Part shown: positions 1 through 7,019 of the stretch, piece by piece | Position numbering within the stretch: position 1 is the first letter of the stretch | How the letters are laid out: every line of letters starts with the position of its first letter | DNA from: Segniliparus sp051660745 | Lineage (GTDB): Bacteria > Actinomycetota > Actinomycetes > Mycobacteriales > Mycobacteriaceae | Assembly (NCBI RefSeq): GCF_051660745.1 | Contig: NZ_JBOFQF010000010.1 | Span: 1-13,396 of the forward strand | DNA: 13,396 nt | Reading direction: 5' to 3' | Position numbers and translations under genes: made by a program | Notes under the pieces: model-generated | What the model saw: only the letters and a program-made list of their open reading frames with translations | The model's database searches: none | What the model was told of the DNA's origin: nothing

Positions 1-39
1 CGTGCGGCGCGAGTCTGGAACTCGCGCCGCACGCCTTTT
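1..39. terminator. Hairpin terminator at the left edge
   Basis: A perfect 13-bp inverted repeat (1-13 with 21-33, arm CGTGCGGCGCGAG) has a 7-nt loop and is followed on the plus strand by CCTTTTG. It lies 30 nt beyond the stop of the minus-strand transpeptidase gene. On the minus strand the T-run would lie outside the window, so a bidirectional terminator is likely but cannot be shown. Confidence 0.6.
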
Positions 40-62
40 GTCTCGCAGTCCTCTCCCGTGCT

Positions 63-1301
63 TCAGGAGGTGCTGCGGTTGCCTGCTTTCCACACTTCCC
101 ACGGGATGTTCCAGTCGCCGAGCCCGTCGTTGCCCGGCAACATGGTGCCCTTCGTGTTTTTCACCAGCACGGCGTCGCCGCGCTTGGAATGCTCCAAGAA
201 CCACTTGCCGTCCTCGGGGCTCACATTGAGGCAGCCGTGGCTCGTGTTCCTCTTGCCCTGCGCCCACACCGACCACGGCGCGGCGTGGACGTAGATGCCG
301 CTGTACGAGATCTGGGTGGCCCATTCCACCTTGGTGCGATACCCCATCGGCGCCCAGGTCGGGAGGCCGAAAGTCGACGAGTCCATGATCATGGACTGGT
401 TGTGGTCGCCCACGGTGTAATAGCCGTTGTTCGTCAGAAGCTTCGGGTTGTCCAGGCCCATCGACGTCGGCATGGTGCGCACCAGGTCGCCGTTCACGAA
501 GATCTGGATCTGCTTCGTGTTGTCGTCCGCCACCGCGAGGAACTCGTCGCCGATGGCGAAGCTCGTGGCGATGTCCTGCTGGCCGAACAGCCCGTTGCCA
601 AGATTGACCCCGTAGTCCTTGACCTCGACAGACACCTTGGTGCCTGGCTTCCAGAAATGCTCGGGCCGCCACCGGACCTCGGTCGGGGAGATCCAGTAGA
701 ACGCGCCCTCGACAGCGGGCTCGGTCGTGACTTTGATGGCTTTCTCGGCGGCGGCGCGATCCGAGATCGGCTCGTCGAACTTCACGCCCACGGGTTGGGC
801 GACCCCGACGACCTCCCCGTTCGCGTTGCCCTTGTTGAAGTACGGCATCGTCAGCGCCTTCGGCGACGACGTGGTGAACGTCCGGGTCAGCGTGCTCGTC
901 CCGCTCGTCCCCATGACCTCGGCCTTGAGCACGTACTTCTTGCCGTAGCCGAGCGGCTCGACGCTGTGCCAGGTGCGCTTGTCGCCGCTCAGCTCGGTCT
1001 TCACCGTCGTGCCGTCCGCCCCGGTCAGGGTCGCGGAGACGATCGCCCCGCCATTGGCGGCCAACGTGACCGGGTCGGCCGGGGAGACTCCGGTCGCGCC
1101 GTCCTTCACCGAGGAGTCGAGGCCCGGGCGCAGCGCCTCGTCCGCAGAGTTCGCCCCGACGCCCGCCGCCGCGTTCGCGCGGCGCTGCTCGGTCCCGCAG
1201 GAGACAGATCCGAGCATGAGCCCGAACACCGCCGCGAGGGCGACCGAACGGCTCAACCAAGGGGTGCCCGTATGTCGCGCCGGCCACACAGCCTCAGGCA
1301 T
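63..1301 (-). CDS. ldtB: L,D-transpeptidase, LdtMt2-like, probable lipoprotein
   Basis: The 412-aa product should form 3-3 peptidoglycan cross-links outside the membrane. The start is the ATG at 1301, preceded on the minus strand by AGGAGGA eight bases upstream; the longer open frame to 1445 has no such site. Residues 17-34 form a hydrophobic export segment ending in SVSC, so Cys35 may be lipidated, though the lipobox is not ideal. Residues about 70-250 fit the two Ig-like domains of mycobacterial Ldts. Residues 250-385 form the YkuD catalytic domain, with YVHAAPW (His339) and the signature SHGCLN (catalytic Cys357). The C-terminal GLGDWNIPW region (393-401) matches LdtMt2 as I remember it. 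One oddity is that the residue after His339 is Ala, where LdtMt2 has Ser337 of the reported Cys-His-Ser triad. The family is certain; assignment as the LdtMt2 orthologue is inferred from motif similarity only. Confidence 0.93.
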   Translation of the reverse strand: MPEAVWPARHTGTPWLSRSVALAAVFGLMLGSVSCGTEQRRANAAAGVGANSADEALRPGLDSSVKDGATGVSPADPVTLAANGGAIVSATLTGADGTTVKTELSGDKRTWHSVEPLGYGKKYVLKAEVMGTSGTSTLTRTFTTSSPKALTMPYFNKGNANGEVVGVAQPVGVKFDEPISDRAAAEKAIKVTTEPAVEGAFYWISPTEVRWRPEHFWKPGTKVSVEVKDYGVNLGNGLFGQQDIATSFAIGDEFLAVADDNTKQIQIFVNGDLVRTMPTSMGLDNPKLLTNNGYYTVGDHNQSMIMDSSTFGLPTWAPMGYRTKVEWATQISYSGIYVHAAPWSVWAQGKRNTSHGCLNVSPEDGKWFLEHSKRGDAVLVKNTKGTMLPGNDGLGDWNIPWEVWKAGNRSTS

Positions 1302-1420
1302 GTCACGTCCTCCTCCTGGCTGGCGGGCCAGACTCCAAGGAAAGCGCTCCGCCGCTGGTCCGACCACGAATCGAACATGCCACAGCGCAGCGCTGAACCC
1401 CAATTGATTGCTTCGCCGCC

Positions 1421-1426
1421 ATACTA
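1421..1426 (-). promoter_or_regulatory. Candidate -10 element for the transpeptidase gene
   Basis: Read on the minus strand this is TAGTAT, matching the actinobacterial TANNNT pattern, about 120 nt before the ATG at 1301. No convincing -35 lies 16-19 nt upstream. The same hexamer occurs in front of tRNA-Lys. This is weak evidence. Confidence 0.25.
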
Positions 1427-1488
1427 CGGGATCGGGGGGTCCCACGCCAGTAGCCGCAACGGTGTCGCGAGCATCGGCTTGGGCCTGT

Positions 1489-1494
1489 TAGTAT
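1489..1494 (+). promoter_or_regulatory. Candidate -10 element for tRNA-Lys
   Basis: TAGTAT ends 9 nt before the first base of the mature tRNA, the right place for a start of transcription at or just before the tRNA 5' end. No clear -35 was found at the usual spacing. Confidence 0.35.
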
Positions 1495-1503
1495 GTACGT
1501 CAC

Positions 1504-1579
<76 letters not shown>

Positions 1580-1581
1580 GG

Positions 1582-1634
1582 TCGGGCCTGGTCGGATAGT
1601 GTTTCTAACTATCCGACCAGGCCCGAATTCTTTG
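1582..1634 (+). terminator. Rho-independent terminator of tRNA-Lys
   Basis: A perfect 19-bp stem (1582-1600 with 1608-1626) and a 7-nt loop (GTTTCTA) start three bases after the tRNA CCA end. ATTCTTTG follows. Position and stability make this a clear terminator. Confidence 0.85.
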
Positions 1635-1705
1635 ACTACCCAACAATGAGCCGATGCTCTCGTCGAACACGCCCGCCCCGCAAGGTCATTGGCCGACGGC
1701 ATGTG

Positions 1706-1730
1706 TATGAATTATGGCATACCATATAAA
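1706..1730 (+). promoter_or_regulatory. AT-rich promoter region of the orphan membrane protein gene
   Basis: The 25 nt before the ATG at 1733 are strikingly AT-rich for this genome. They hold TATGAAT (1706-1712), a candidate -10 that would place the transcript start around 1719, and TATAAA (1725-1730), which is too close to the ATG to serve it. A small inverted repeat, TATGG-CATA-CCATA (1713-1726), lies between them. No Shine-Dalgarno sequence precedes the ATG, which suggests a very short leader or leaderless translation. Confidence 0.35.
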
Positions 1731-1732
1731 AC

Positions 1733-2737
1733 ATGGATGCTGCCCCCTCTCCGGCCCAACCGTCCTGGAAGCGATCGATACATCGCGCGCTGCTCGGCGC
1801 GGGCGAGCGCTCCAAAGAAGAGGCCAGGCTTGTCGTCTGCCTGCGCTGCACGGCATTGCTGCTATGGCTGATCTTCGCAGGAGGGCTGCTGCTCGCCCTC
1901 GCCCTGCCGCATGTCCTGGACTACCACCAACCGCTGGGGCATCTGATCATGTACGGGGACGGCGGCCAGACCGACGCAGCCCTGCTGTCGGTGCTCTATG
2001 TGGTCTGGCCGGTGTTCTTATGGCGAGCAGCAGAGAGCCCGAGCCATCACGCCGGGGTGATCCTCGGCGCGATCTTCGGCAACCTGGGGCACGCGTTCGT
2101 CATGACAGTGGTCTGCCTGCGCGGCCTCTCGCACTACCACTACTGGTTCCACCTGCTCACAGACATCCCGCTGGTGTACTCGCTCGCAGCCGCCGTTGCC
2201 GTCTATTGGGCTCGGTACGCTCGGAGCAATGGGGCCGAGGGCGGCCCGCTCCGCGTGCTTTTCTGGCGAGGCGTGCCTGGCGATTTGGATCTGCGCACAC
2301 CCGCTCCAGGGGTGAGCCTGCGCTTCGCGCTCCGATCTTTCTGCCTTGCAACAGCGGGTTACTTCGCAGTGGAATTCGCGGTTGGCGTGTTCCAGCCAGA
2401 TCTGTTCACCTTCAAACACCAGCCCGGACGAGCGCTGATGTTCGCGGACGGAGAGCACCCCGACGCCGGCATGTCGGCGGCGGTCTTCCTCGTCCTTGCC
2501 TTCGTGGGGTGGTGGGCTTCGGGCCAAGAGCGCATCGACTCGCTGCATGTGCGGATGCTCGCCGCGTCCGTATGGGCCCAAGCCGCCGTCATGACCCTGC
2601 TGGCGCTCCAACACGGCAGATTGTTCCGCCTGGGCACCGACATCCCTGTTGCCCTGCTGCTTGGAGCCGGCCTGCTCTTCGTCGCCGCACAAGCCAAGCG
2701 ACAAGGGCTCGACGCGGAGCGGCGTGGCTCCCCCTGA
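1733..2737 (+). CDS. Multi-pass membrane protein with two homologous halves, function unknown
   Basis: I do not recognise this 334-aa protein. It has about eight hydrophobic helices (roughly residues 33-58, 82-97, 107-128, 141-161, 201-220, 246-262, 272-291 and 302-320). The two halves align. LIMYGDGGQTDA (71-82) matches ALMFADGEHPDA (234-245), HAFVMT (120-125) matches QAAVMT (282-287), and HLLTDIPLVY (140-149) matches RLGTDIPVAL (299-308). This points to an internal duplication of a four-helix unit. Several histidines cluster at 120-140 (GLSHYHYWFH) in the first half only. ATG 1733 is the only good start, although no ribosome binding site precedes it. Leu96 is encoded by TTA (2018-2020), a rare codon in high-GC actinobacteria, and GCA and other less GC-rich codons are frequent, so the gene may be acquired. 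It runs towards the convergent TetR gene 77 nt away. Confidence 0.85.
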   Translation: MDAAPSPAQPSWKRSIHRALLGAGERSKEEARLVVCLRCTALLLWLIFAGGLLLALALPHVLDYHQPLGHLIMYGDGGQTDAALLSVLYVVWPVFLWRAAESPSHHAGVILGAIFGNLGHAFVMTVVCLRGLSHYHYWFHLLTDIPLVYSLAAAVAVYWARYARSNGAEGGPLRVLFWRGVPGDLDLRTPAPGVSLRFALRSFCLATAGYFAVEFAVGVFQPDLFTFKHQPGRALMFADGEHPDAGMSAAVFLVLAFVGWWASGQERIDSLHVRMLAASVWAQAAVMTLLALQHGRLFRLGTDIPVALLLGAGLLFVAAQAKRQGLDAERRGSP

Positions 2738-2756
2738 CCTCCGCGCCGAGCGGGCC

Positions 2757-2792
2757 GTGGTCGACCACCAATGGCGGACGCCTCGAGTCCGC
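2757..2792. repeat. Two small inverted repeats between convergent genes
   Basis: The 77-nt gap between the membrane protein stop and the TetR stop holds the 12-nt palindrome GTGGTCGACCAC (2757-2768) and a 6-bp stem GCGGAC/GTCCGC with a 7-nt loop (2774-2792). Neither has a T-run. They may act as weak bidirectional termination signals; this is inferred from position only. Confidence 0.3.
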
Positions 2793-2814
2793 GTGGCGCA
2801 GTCCGCCCATCTCG

Positions 2815-3456
2815 TTACCTCGGCAGCAAACGCCGAACCGCCTCGCGAAGCCGCCCCGACGCCTCCGACAGGCCCTCTCCGCGCGGCACGAGGACGAACG
2901 TGGCCAGCAACCGGTTGAGCGTGTCGGCGACGAAATCCGCCTCGTCCTCCGCCAGCGCGTCCGGCAGGCCTGGATCTTGGAGCAAGCCGGAGAGAAAGCT
3001 CCGTCCGATCGCCTGGCCCGACGGCTCGTAGTCGCGCCACAGGCGCACGATCCGTTCGGGCTGCAGCCGGACCAGCCAACGCGCGACGGGGTTGGCATGC
3101 GCGTCTTCCAAGCTGCGCGCCATCGCCAATTCGGCGACGTCGCCCGCGGTCGCGCACCGCGAGGCGCGGTCGCCGAGGTCGCGGAGCTGCGCGAGCAGGT
3201 CGCGCCGATAGGCGGTGTCGACGAGGTTCTGCTTGCTGCCGAAGAGGCGGAACACCGTGCCCCTCCCCATGCCCGCCCGCTTGGCGACCTTGTCCATGGT
3301 CAGGCCCCGCTCGCCGCTCTCCCCCAGCACCGCGACCGCGGCGTCGAGGATTTTGCCCCCAGAGCCTTCGGCCTTCCGCGCCTCCTCGTACAGCTCGTCC
3401 CCCATCGCGGCGGCGATCAACGCCTCCAGGTCGATTCCCGGTGCGGCCCTGGACAT
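2815..3456 (-). CDS. TetR/AcrR-family transcriptional regulator
   Basis: The 213-aa product (from ATG 3456) carries a TetR DNA-binding domain. The helix-turn-helix stretch runs from GKILDAAVAVL to the recognition part GMGRGTVFRLFGSKQNLV, about residues 34-79, followed by an all-helical ligand domain of about 120 residues. There are 30 or so residues before the HTH, more than the usual 5-20. Other possible starts are GTG 3474 (219 aa) and an internal ATG at 3405 (196 aa, the usual family length, with GGAGG rather far upstream); none has a convincing ribosome binding site. The gene diverges from the MpaB-type oxygenase, with a strong palindrome between them, so it probably represses the oxygenase. 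A small repeat CGGCA-GGAA-TGCCG (3481-3494) lies just upstream of the TetR start and could serve autoregulation. Confidence 0.9.
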   Translation of the reverse strand: MSRAAPGIDLEALIAAAMGDELYEEARKAEGSGGKILDAAVAVLGESGERGLTMDKVAKRAGMGRGTVFRLFGSKQNLVDTAYRRDLLAQLRDLGDRASRCATAGDVAELAMARSLEDAHANPVARWLVRLQPERIVRLWRDYEPSGQAIGRSFLSGLLQDPGLPDALAEDEADFVADTLNRLLATFVLVPRGEGLSEASGRLREAVRRLLPR

Positions 3457-3520
3457 GCCCCGATGATCGCACACCGCCCGCGGCAGGAATGCCGTTTCGC
3501 GATGCCAGAGACATTATTAC

Positions 3521-3549
3521 TTGATTGTCCCAAAGTCCGGTGATACTCT
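3521..3549 (+). promoter_or_regulatory. Predicted promoter of the MpaB-type oxygenase
   Basis: A -35-like TTGATT (3521-3526) and a -10-like TACTCT (3544-3549) are separated by 17 nt. Transcription would start near 3555-3557, inside the palindrome at 3551-3575. This is a sequence match only. Confidence 0.5.
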
Positions 3550-3550
3550 C

Positions 3551-3575
3551 TCTGTCATCAAAGTTTCATGACAGA
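3551..3575. promoter_or_regulatory. Palindromic operator, probable TetR binding site
   Basis: This 25-nt imperfect palindrome has outer arms TCTGTCAT and ATGACAGA (8 bp each) and inner arms AAA/TTT. It is broken only by one symmetric mismatch pair and the central base. Size and symmetry fit TetR-family operators. It covers the predicted transcription start of the oxygenase, which is where a repressor would act. It also contains the ATG at 3568, one reason for rejecting that codon as the oxygenase start. Confidence 0.72.
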
Positions 3576-3636
3576 CCTCACATTTCATCCAGGATGTGCG
3601 GGGCTCGGAGCATCGAGGCCACGAGGAGAATCGGGC

Positions 3637-4770
3637 ATGGCGGTCACGCAGACGGCGAGCACGGACGAGCAGCAGCGCGAGCGCTCGGGGAACTATTACC
3701 TGAAGCCCTCGGTGCAGAAAGGCGTCCCGTTCCACTTCGCGGGCGAGACCCGCACCCCGGACGGCGCGGTCGACTACGGGTATTTCGGCCCGGGCTCGCT
3801 GGCCTGGCAAGTGCTCTCCCCCGCCACGGTGGCCATGCTCATCGACGGGCCTGCGGCCGCGCTCGAGCTCATCCACCGGGGCCTGCTGAGCGTCGTCCTG
3901 GAGCACGACCCCATCAACGACGAGGACGCGCGACGCAAGCGCCGCCGACTCGCCGGAACCCCCGTCGAGGCGCGCCGCAGCCCGAGGGAGGTCCTCGACC
4001 GGCACATCCGCACCGGGCTCGTCCCCACGCCGATCATCGTCGGCGACACCCCGACCGCAGCCTTCACCGCAAAGCGCCTGCACGCCTACCACAAGCCGAT
4101 GAAGAGCGTCGTCCCCGGCAGCCCCGGCGGACCCGAGGACCACTACGACGCCGCGAGCGCGAAGATGATGCTCTTCGCCCATGTCACGATCTGCCACGCG
4201 GGACTGCGCCTCTACGAAGGCGTTGTCGCCCGCGACGGGCGGCTGCCCCGCAGGTTCAGCCCCGGACAGCGCGACCAATACTGGCGCGAGATGGTCGCCT
4301 TCGCGGAGCTCATGGGCGTCCCGCGCGAGATCGTCCCCGACTCCGCCCAAGCCGTCGCCGACTACTACGCGGGCATCGCGCACGAGTACCGGGACGTGCC
4401 CTTGCGCGCGTTCTTGTCCAGGACCGCCCAAAACCGTGGCCTCTATCTCTCGACGTTCCGGCTCGCGAACCTCCCCGACACCCTTCGGATGCTCGCCCTG
4501 GTCGGCGTCGTCATGCCGGTGACACTGGCGGTCATCCCGCGTCCGGTGCGCAGAATCTTGAACATCCCCCGGTTCCTGGATCCGGCGTTCAACGCCCTCA
4601 AAGTTCCGTTCGGCCTCCTGCTGTGGCCGCTGCAGAAGAACCCCGCCCTCGGCGAGAGAACCGCCCAGCTCATTTTCGGCTCCGAAGCAGGAGGGGCGCT
4701 CCGCATGCTCCGCGAGGCGCGAGAGGCGGCGGCGCGGACGAAAGCGGCTGCGCCCGTGGCGACCGTGTGA
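3637..4770 (+). CDS. DUF2236 / MpaB-type oxygenase family protein
   Basis: The 377-aa protein belongs to the DUF2236 family, which includes bacterial latex-clearing protein and MpaB-like haem-dependent oxygenases. The substrate here is unknown. Family-typical features are FGPGSLAWQVLSPATVAMLIDGPAAAL (50-76), a basic RLAGTP segment, RLHAYHKPMKSVVPG (147-161), DAASAKMMLFAHVTICHAG (171-189) and ELMGVPREIVP (224-234). His182 lies where the family has its conserved Trp-Val-His, a candidate haem ligand, and His149 and His152 may also matter. Hydrophobic segments at about 283-300 and 322-332 suggest membrane association; no signal peptide is seen. ATG 3637 has GAGGAG eight bases upstream. The ATG at 3568 lies in the operator and lacks a ribosome site. 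Control by the divergent TetR protein is inferred from the operator. It converges with the propeller gene after a 73-nt gap. Confidence 0.88.
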   Translation: MAVTQTASTDEQQRERSGNYYLKPSVQKGVPFHFAGETRTPDGAVDYGYFGPGSLAWQVLSPATVAMLIDGPAAALELIHRGLLSVVLEHDPINDEDARRKRRRLAGTPVEARRSPREVLDRHIRTGLVPTPIIVGDTPTAAFTAKRLHAYHKPMKSVVPGSPGGPEDHYDAASAKMMLFAHVTICHAGLRLYEGVVARDGRLPRRFSPGQRDQYWREMVAFAELMGVPREIVPDSAQAVADYYAGIAHEYRDVPLRAFLSRTAQNRGLYLSTFRLANLPDTLRMLALVGVVMPVTLAVIPRPVRRILNIPRFLDPAFNALKVPFGLLLWPLQKNPALGERTAQLIFGSEAGGALRMLREAREAAARTKAAAPVATV

Positions 4771-4830
4771 CTGGCTCGCTGGAAGATCTGCCCGCCCCTG
4801 CGCGGCCTCCGGTTCCCCGGCTGCGCGCTG

Positions 4831-4844
4831 GCCGCACGCGCGGC
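4831..4844. terminator. Small hairpin between convergent genes
   Basis: GCCGC-ACGC-GCGGC forms a 5-bp stem with a 4-nt loop, touching the last base of the propeller stop codon. It lacks a T-run. It is the only compact hairpin I saw in the gap between the convergent oxygenase and propeller genes. Confidence 0.3.
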
Positions 4845-5767
4845 TATCTCACGACGGCGACGCCGGTCAGCCCGCCGGGCAGCGTGGCGACCAGCCGGTC
4901 GATCCCCCGCGCCGGGTCGACCTCCCGGATGTCGCCGCCGAGATCGGTGACATAGAAGGCTCCGGTCGCCTCGTCGCGGTCCACGCCGATGGCCTCGCGG
5001 AACTCCGAGGCGAGGATCGTCGGGGCCACGCCCTTCTCGCCCACGGCGGGGATCGGCGCGCGGTTGAACGTGTTGCCCTCGGGCCTGGCGCCCCGGTCGG
5101 TCCAATAGATTTCGCCCGCGCCGAGGTCGAGGTAGAGGTCGATCGGCTCGGGCAGGTTCTCCCACAGCGTCTCGATGTCGTCGCGGCGCGCGGGGTCGGC
5201 GGGAGCGGCGAGCGGCGCGCGGAAGATCCGCCCCGCGCCGCCCTTGCTCGGCCCCTTCTGCGTCCAGTACAGGTGGCCGCCCGCAGGGTCGACGGCGACG
5301 CCGACGCAATGCCGCAGGATGTCCCGCTGCTCCTCGGGCACTGTGTGATCGCCGTTCTGGACCAGAACCTCGAGTTCGGAGCCGTCCAGGTTCGCCCGCA
5401 GCACCCGCAGTCCCTCGCGGTCGGAGAAGTAGAGCTTGCCCGCGGCAAAGTCCGCGACGAGCTGTTTGCCGGTGACGAAGCTCCCCGCCGGGAGCACTGT
5501 CGTCCTCCCCGAGCCGTCCAGGCTCGCCCGCTCCAAGGAGCCGTTCGCGGCGTGGAACGAAGCTGTTTTCTCCGTCAACGCCGCTCCTGGGGCGCTCCCG
5601 GCGGGCACGCCCATGTTCGTCCAGTAGAAGACGCCGCGAGCCTTGTCGACGACCACGCCGTCGGGCACCTCCCCCGTCCCGGCCACCAAGGTGGTCGCGA
5701 AGCCGGTCGCGGTTTCGACGGACTGGATCTCGCCAGCTCCGGGGTTGAGGACGATCAGTGTTGGCAC
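4844..5767 (-). CDS. YWTD-repeat beta-propeller protein (LDL-receptor class B-like)
   Basis: The 307-aa protein is built of repeated beta-propeller blades, seen as GVFYWTNMG (45-53), KLYFSDREG (111-119), HLYWTQKG (165-172), EIYWTDRG (219-226) and AFYVTDLGG (270-278). Most are preceded by a G-V-x-V-D type strand. Related propellers act as binding scaffolds or, in the SMP-30/gluconolactonase group, as hydrolases; no catalytic set is recognisable here. No signal peptide is present, so it is probably cytoplasmic. The start is GTG 5767, with AAGGAAAGGA ending seven bases upstream; the open frame extends to 5923 but that part overlaps the MFS gene. It lies 79 nt downstream of the MFS copy on the same strand and may be co-transcribed, though a small hairpin sits in between. 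Confidence 0.85.
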   Translation of the reverse strand: MPTLIVLNPGAGEIQSVETATGFATTLVAGTGEVPDGVVVDKARGVFYWTNMGVPAGSAPGAALTEKTASFHAANGSLERASLDGSGRTTVLPAGSFVTGKQLVADFAAGKLYFSDREGLRVLRANLDGSELEVLVQNGDHTVPEEQRDILRHCVGVAVDPAGGHLYWTQKGPSKGGAGRIFRAPLAAPADPARRDDIETLWENLPEPIDLYLDLGAGEIYWTDRGARPEGNTFNRAPIPAVGEKGVAPTILASEFREAIGVDRDEATGAFYVTDLGGDIREVDPARGIDRLVATLPGGLTGVAVVR

Positions 5768-5797
5768 GGCGCGGTCCTTTCCTTGGTTCGCGGTGCG

Positions 5798-5813
5798 GCT
5801 TCGCGGGCGAAGC
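5798..5813. terminator. Small hairpin between MFS gene and propeller gene
   Basis: A perfect 7-bp inverted repeat, GCTTCGC/GCGAAGC, has a 2-nt centre and lies 34 nt after the MFS stop codon. There is no T-run. It may be an attenuating or processing site, or chance in GC-rich DNA. Confidence 0.3.
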
Positions 5814-5846
5814 GGCGCGGCCAGGTTGTTTGTCTCTTCGCCCAGC

Positions 5847-6995
5847 TTAGTCGTCGACGGCGGCGCGGGCTCCGGAGCGGCCCGCCCCTCGCGCATGGGC
5901 GAGGCGCCAGCCGCAGGCCGCAATGGCCGCGCAGGCGGTCATCACGACCGCGAGGGGCACGGCGTCGCGCGCCCCGCCGAGGCCGACCAAGGGCGCCACG
6001 AGCGCGCCGACTGCGGCCTCCGCAGCCCCTGTGACGGCCGCGGCTCGGCCCGCCGCCGCATGGGCGGCGGCCAGAGCCAACGCGGTCGCGTTCCCGAGGA
6101 CGAAGCCGAGGCCCGCGACGACGACGCACAGCGGGACGGCGAGCCAGACGACCGGAGTCGAGGAGAGCGCGACGGCGGCGAAGGCGGCCGAGCCGCCCAA
6201 TACGACAGCCAGCCCGACCGCGAGGAGCTCCGCAGCCGGGCGTGTCCGGGACAGGCGGGCGCTGGTCATGGCGCTGGCCACCATGCAGATCCCGTTCGCG
6301 CTGAACAACAGCCCGTTGCCGAGCTCGCTCAACCCCATGACGCTCTGGTGCACGAACGGCGAGGCCGAGATGTACGACATCAGCGCCCCGAAGCCGAAGA
6401 CTCCCGCGATCGCGTTGCCGAAATACGCACGGGACAGCAGCGGTTTGAATCCCACTGGATTTTTTCGCGCCGCGTCCCGCACATGGCGCGGACGGGTCTC
6501 GGGCACCACCGCGACGACGACGACCGCCATCGCCACGGTCATCGCGCACACCGCCCAGAGGACGCCGCGCCAACCCACGGCCGGAGCGAGCGCTCCGCCG
6601 AGCGGCGAGCACAACACCGGGGAGAGCCCCACCGCCCCGCCGAAGCCTTGGAGGACGCGGCTCGCCACCAGCAGTCCCACCGAGGGCGCCAAAGCCGCCG
6701 CCGCGCTCGCGCCGACGCAGAGCAGCGAGCCGACCACCAACGGCCCTTTCCGCCCGTAGCGGTCCGAGAGCGCGCCGAAGACGAACTGCCCCACGCCTAT
6801 GCCGAGGAGGAAGCCGGTCAGGGTCAGCTGCACGACGGACGGCGAGACCCGCAGGTCGGCGGCGATAGTCGGGAACGACGGCAGATACAGGTCGACCCCG
6901 ATCGAGGCGAACGCGGCGAGCAGCGCGAGCGCGGCGAGGAGGCCGCGCGGCAGCGACGGCTCGGACCGAGCAGAGGCCGGACGATCTTGTGTCAA
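5847..6995 (-). CDS. MFS exporter, Bcr/CflA type, internally deleted paralogue (possibly decaying)
   Basis: The 382-aa protein is a close paralogue of the gene just upstream and belongs to the Bcr/CflA drug-exporter branch of the major facilitator superfamily. It keeps the N-terminal DLYLPSFPTIAADL, motif A GALSDRYGRK (74-83), RVLQGFGG and the C-terminal half. It lacks about 29 residues after FGGAVG (near 6621-6630): the conserved R-A-V-I-x-D-L and SLMM-x-V-SGFAP region covering the end of TM4 and start of TM5. The deletion is in frame, and no stop interrupts the gene. The start is uncertain. TTG 6995 matches the paralogue's conserved L-T-(K/Q)-(E/D)-R. ATG 7067 would add 24 residues but has no ribosome site. 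At the position of the paralogue's GTG this copy has ATA (7013-7011). It is either a non-functional remnant or a variant with altered topology. Its upstream paralogue ends 82 nt before TTG 6995. Confidence 0.82.
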   Translation of the reverse strand: MTQDRPASARSEPSLPRGLLAALALLAAFASIGVDLYLPSFPTIAADLRVSPSVVQLTLTGFLLGIGVGQFVFGALSDRYGRKGPLVVGSLLCVGASAAAALAPSVGLLVASRVLQGFGGAVGLSPVLCSPLGGALAPAVGWRGVLWAVCAMTVAMAVVVVAVVPETRPRHVRDAARKNPVGFKPLLSRAYFGNAIAGVFGFGALMSYISASPFVHQSVMGLSELGNGLLFSANGICMVASAMTSARLSRTRPAAELLAVGLAVVLGGSAAFAAVALSSTPVVWLAVPLCVVVAGLGFVLGNATALALAAAHAAAGRAAAVTGAAEAAVGALVAPLVGLGGARDAVPLAVVMTACAAIAACGWRLAHARGAGRSGARAAVDD

Positions 6996-7019
6996 GGAAA
7001 TTGACCTCAGTATGCGGCC

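Noticed and set aside
1713..1726. TATGG-CATA-CCATA as a repressor operator
   Set aside because: Five-base arms are too short to separate from chance in an AT-rich stretch, and no regulator gene is adjacent on that side; it is only mentioned in the promoter entry.
2018..3514. 498-codon minus-strand frame spanning the membrane protein and TetR genes
   Set aside because: It overlaps two genes with recognisable products and has low-complexity Arg/Gly-rich composition; no family features.
3568..3636. Upstream ATG giving the oxygenase 23 extra residues
   Set aside because: The ATG lies inside the operator palindrome just after the predicted transcript start and has no ribosome site, whereas ATG 3637 has GAGGAG at good spacing.
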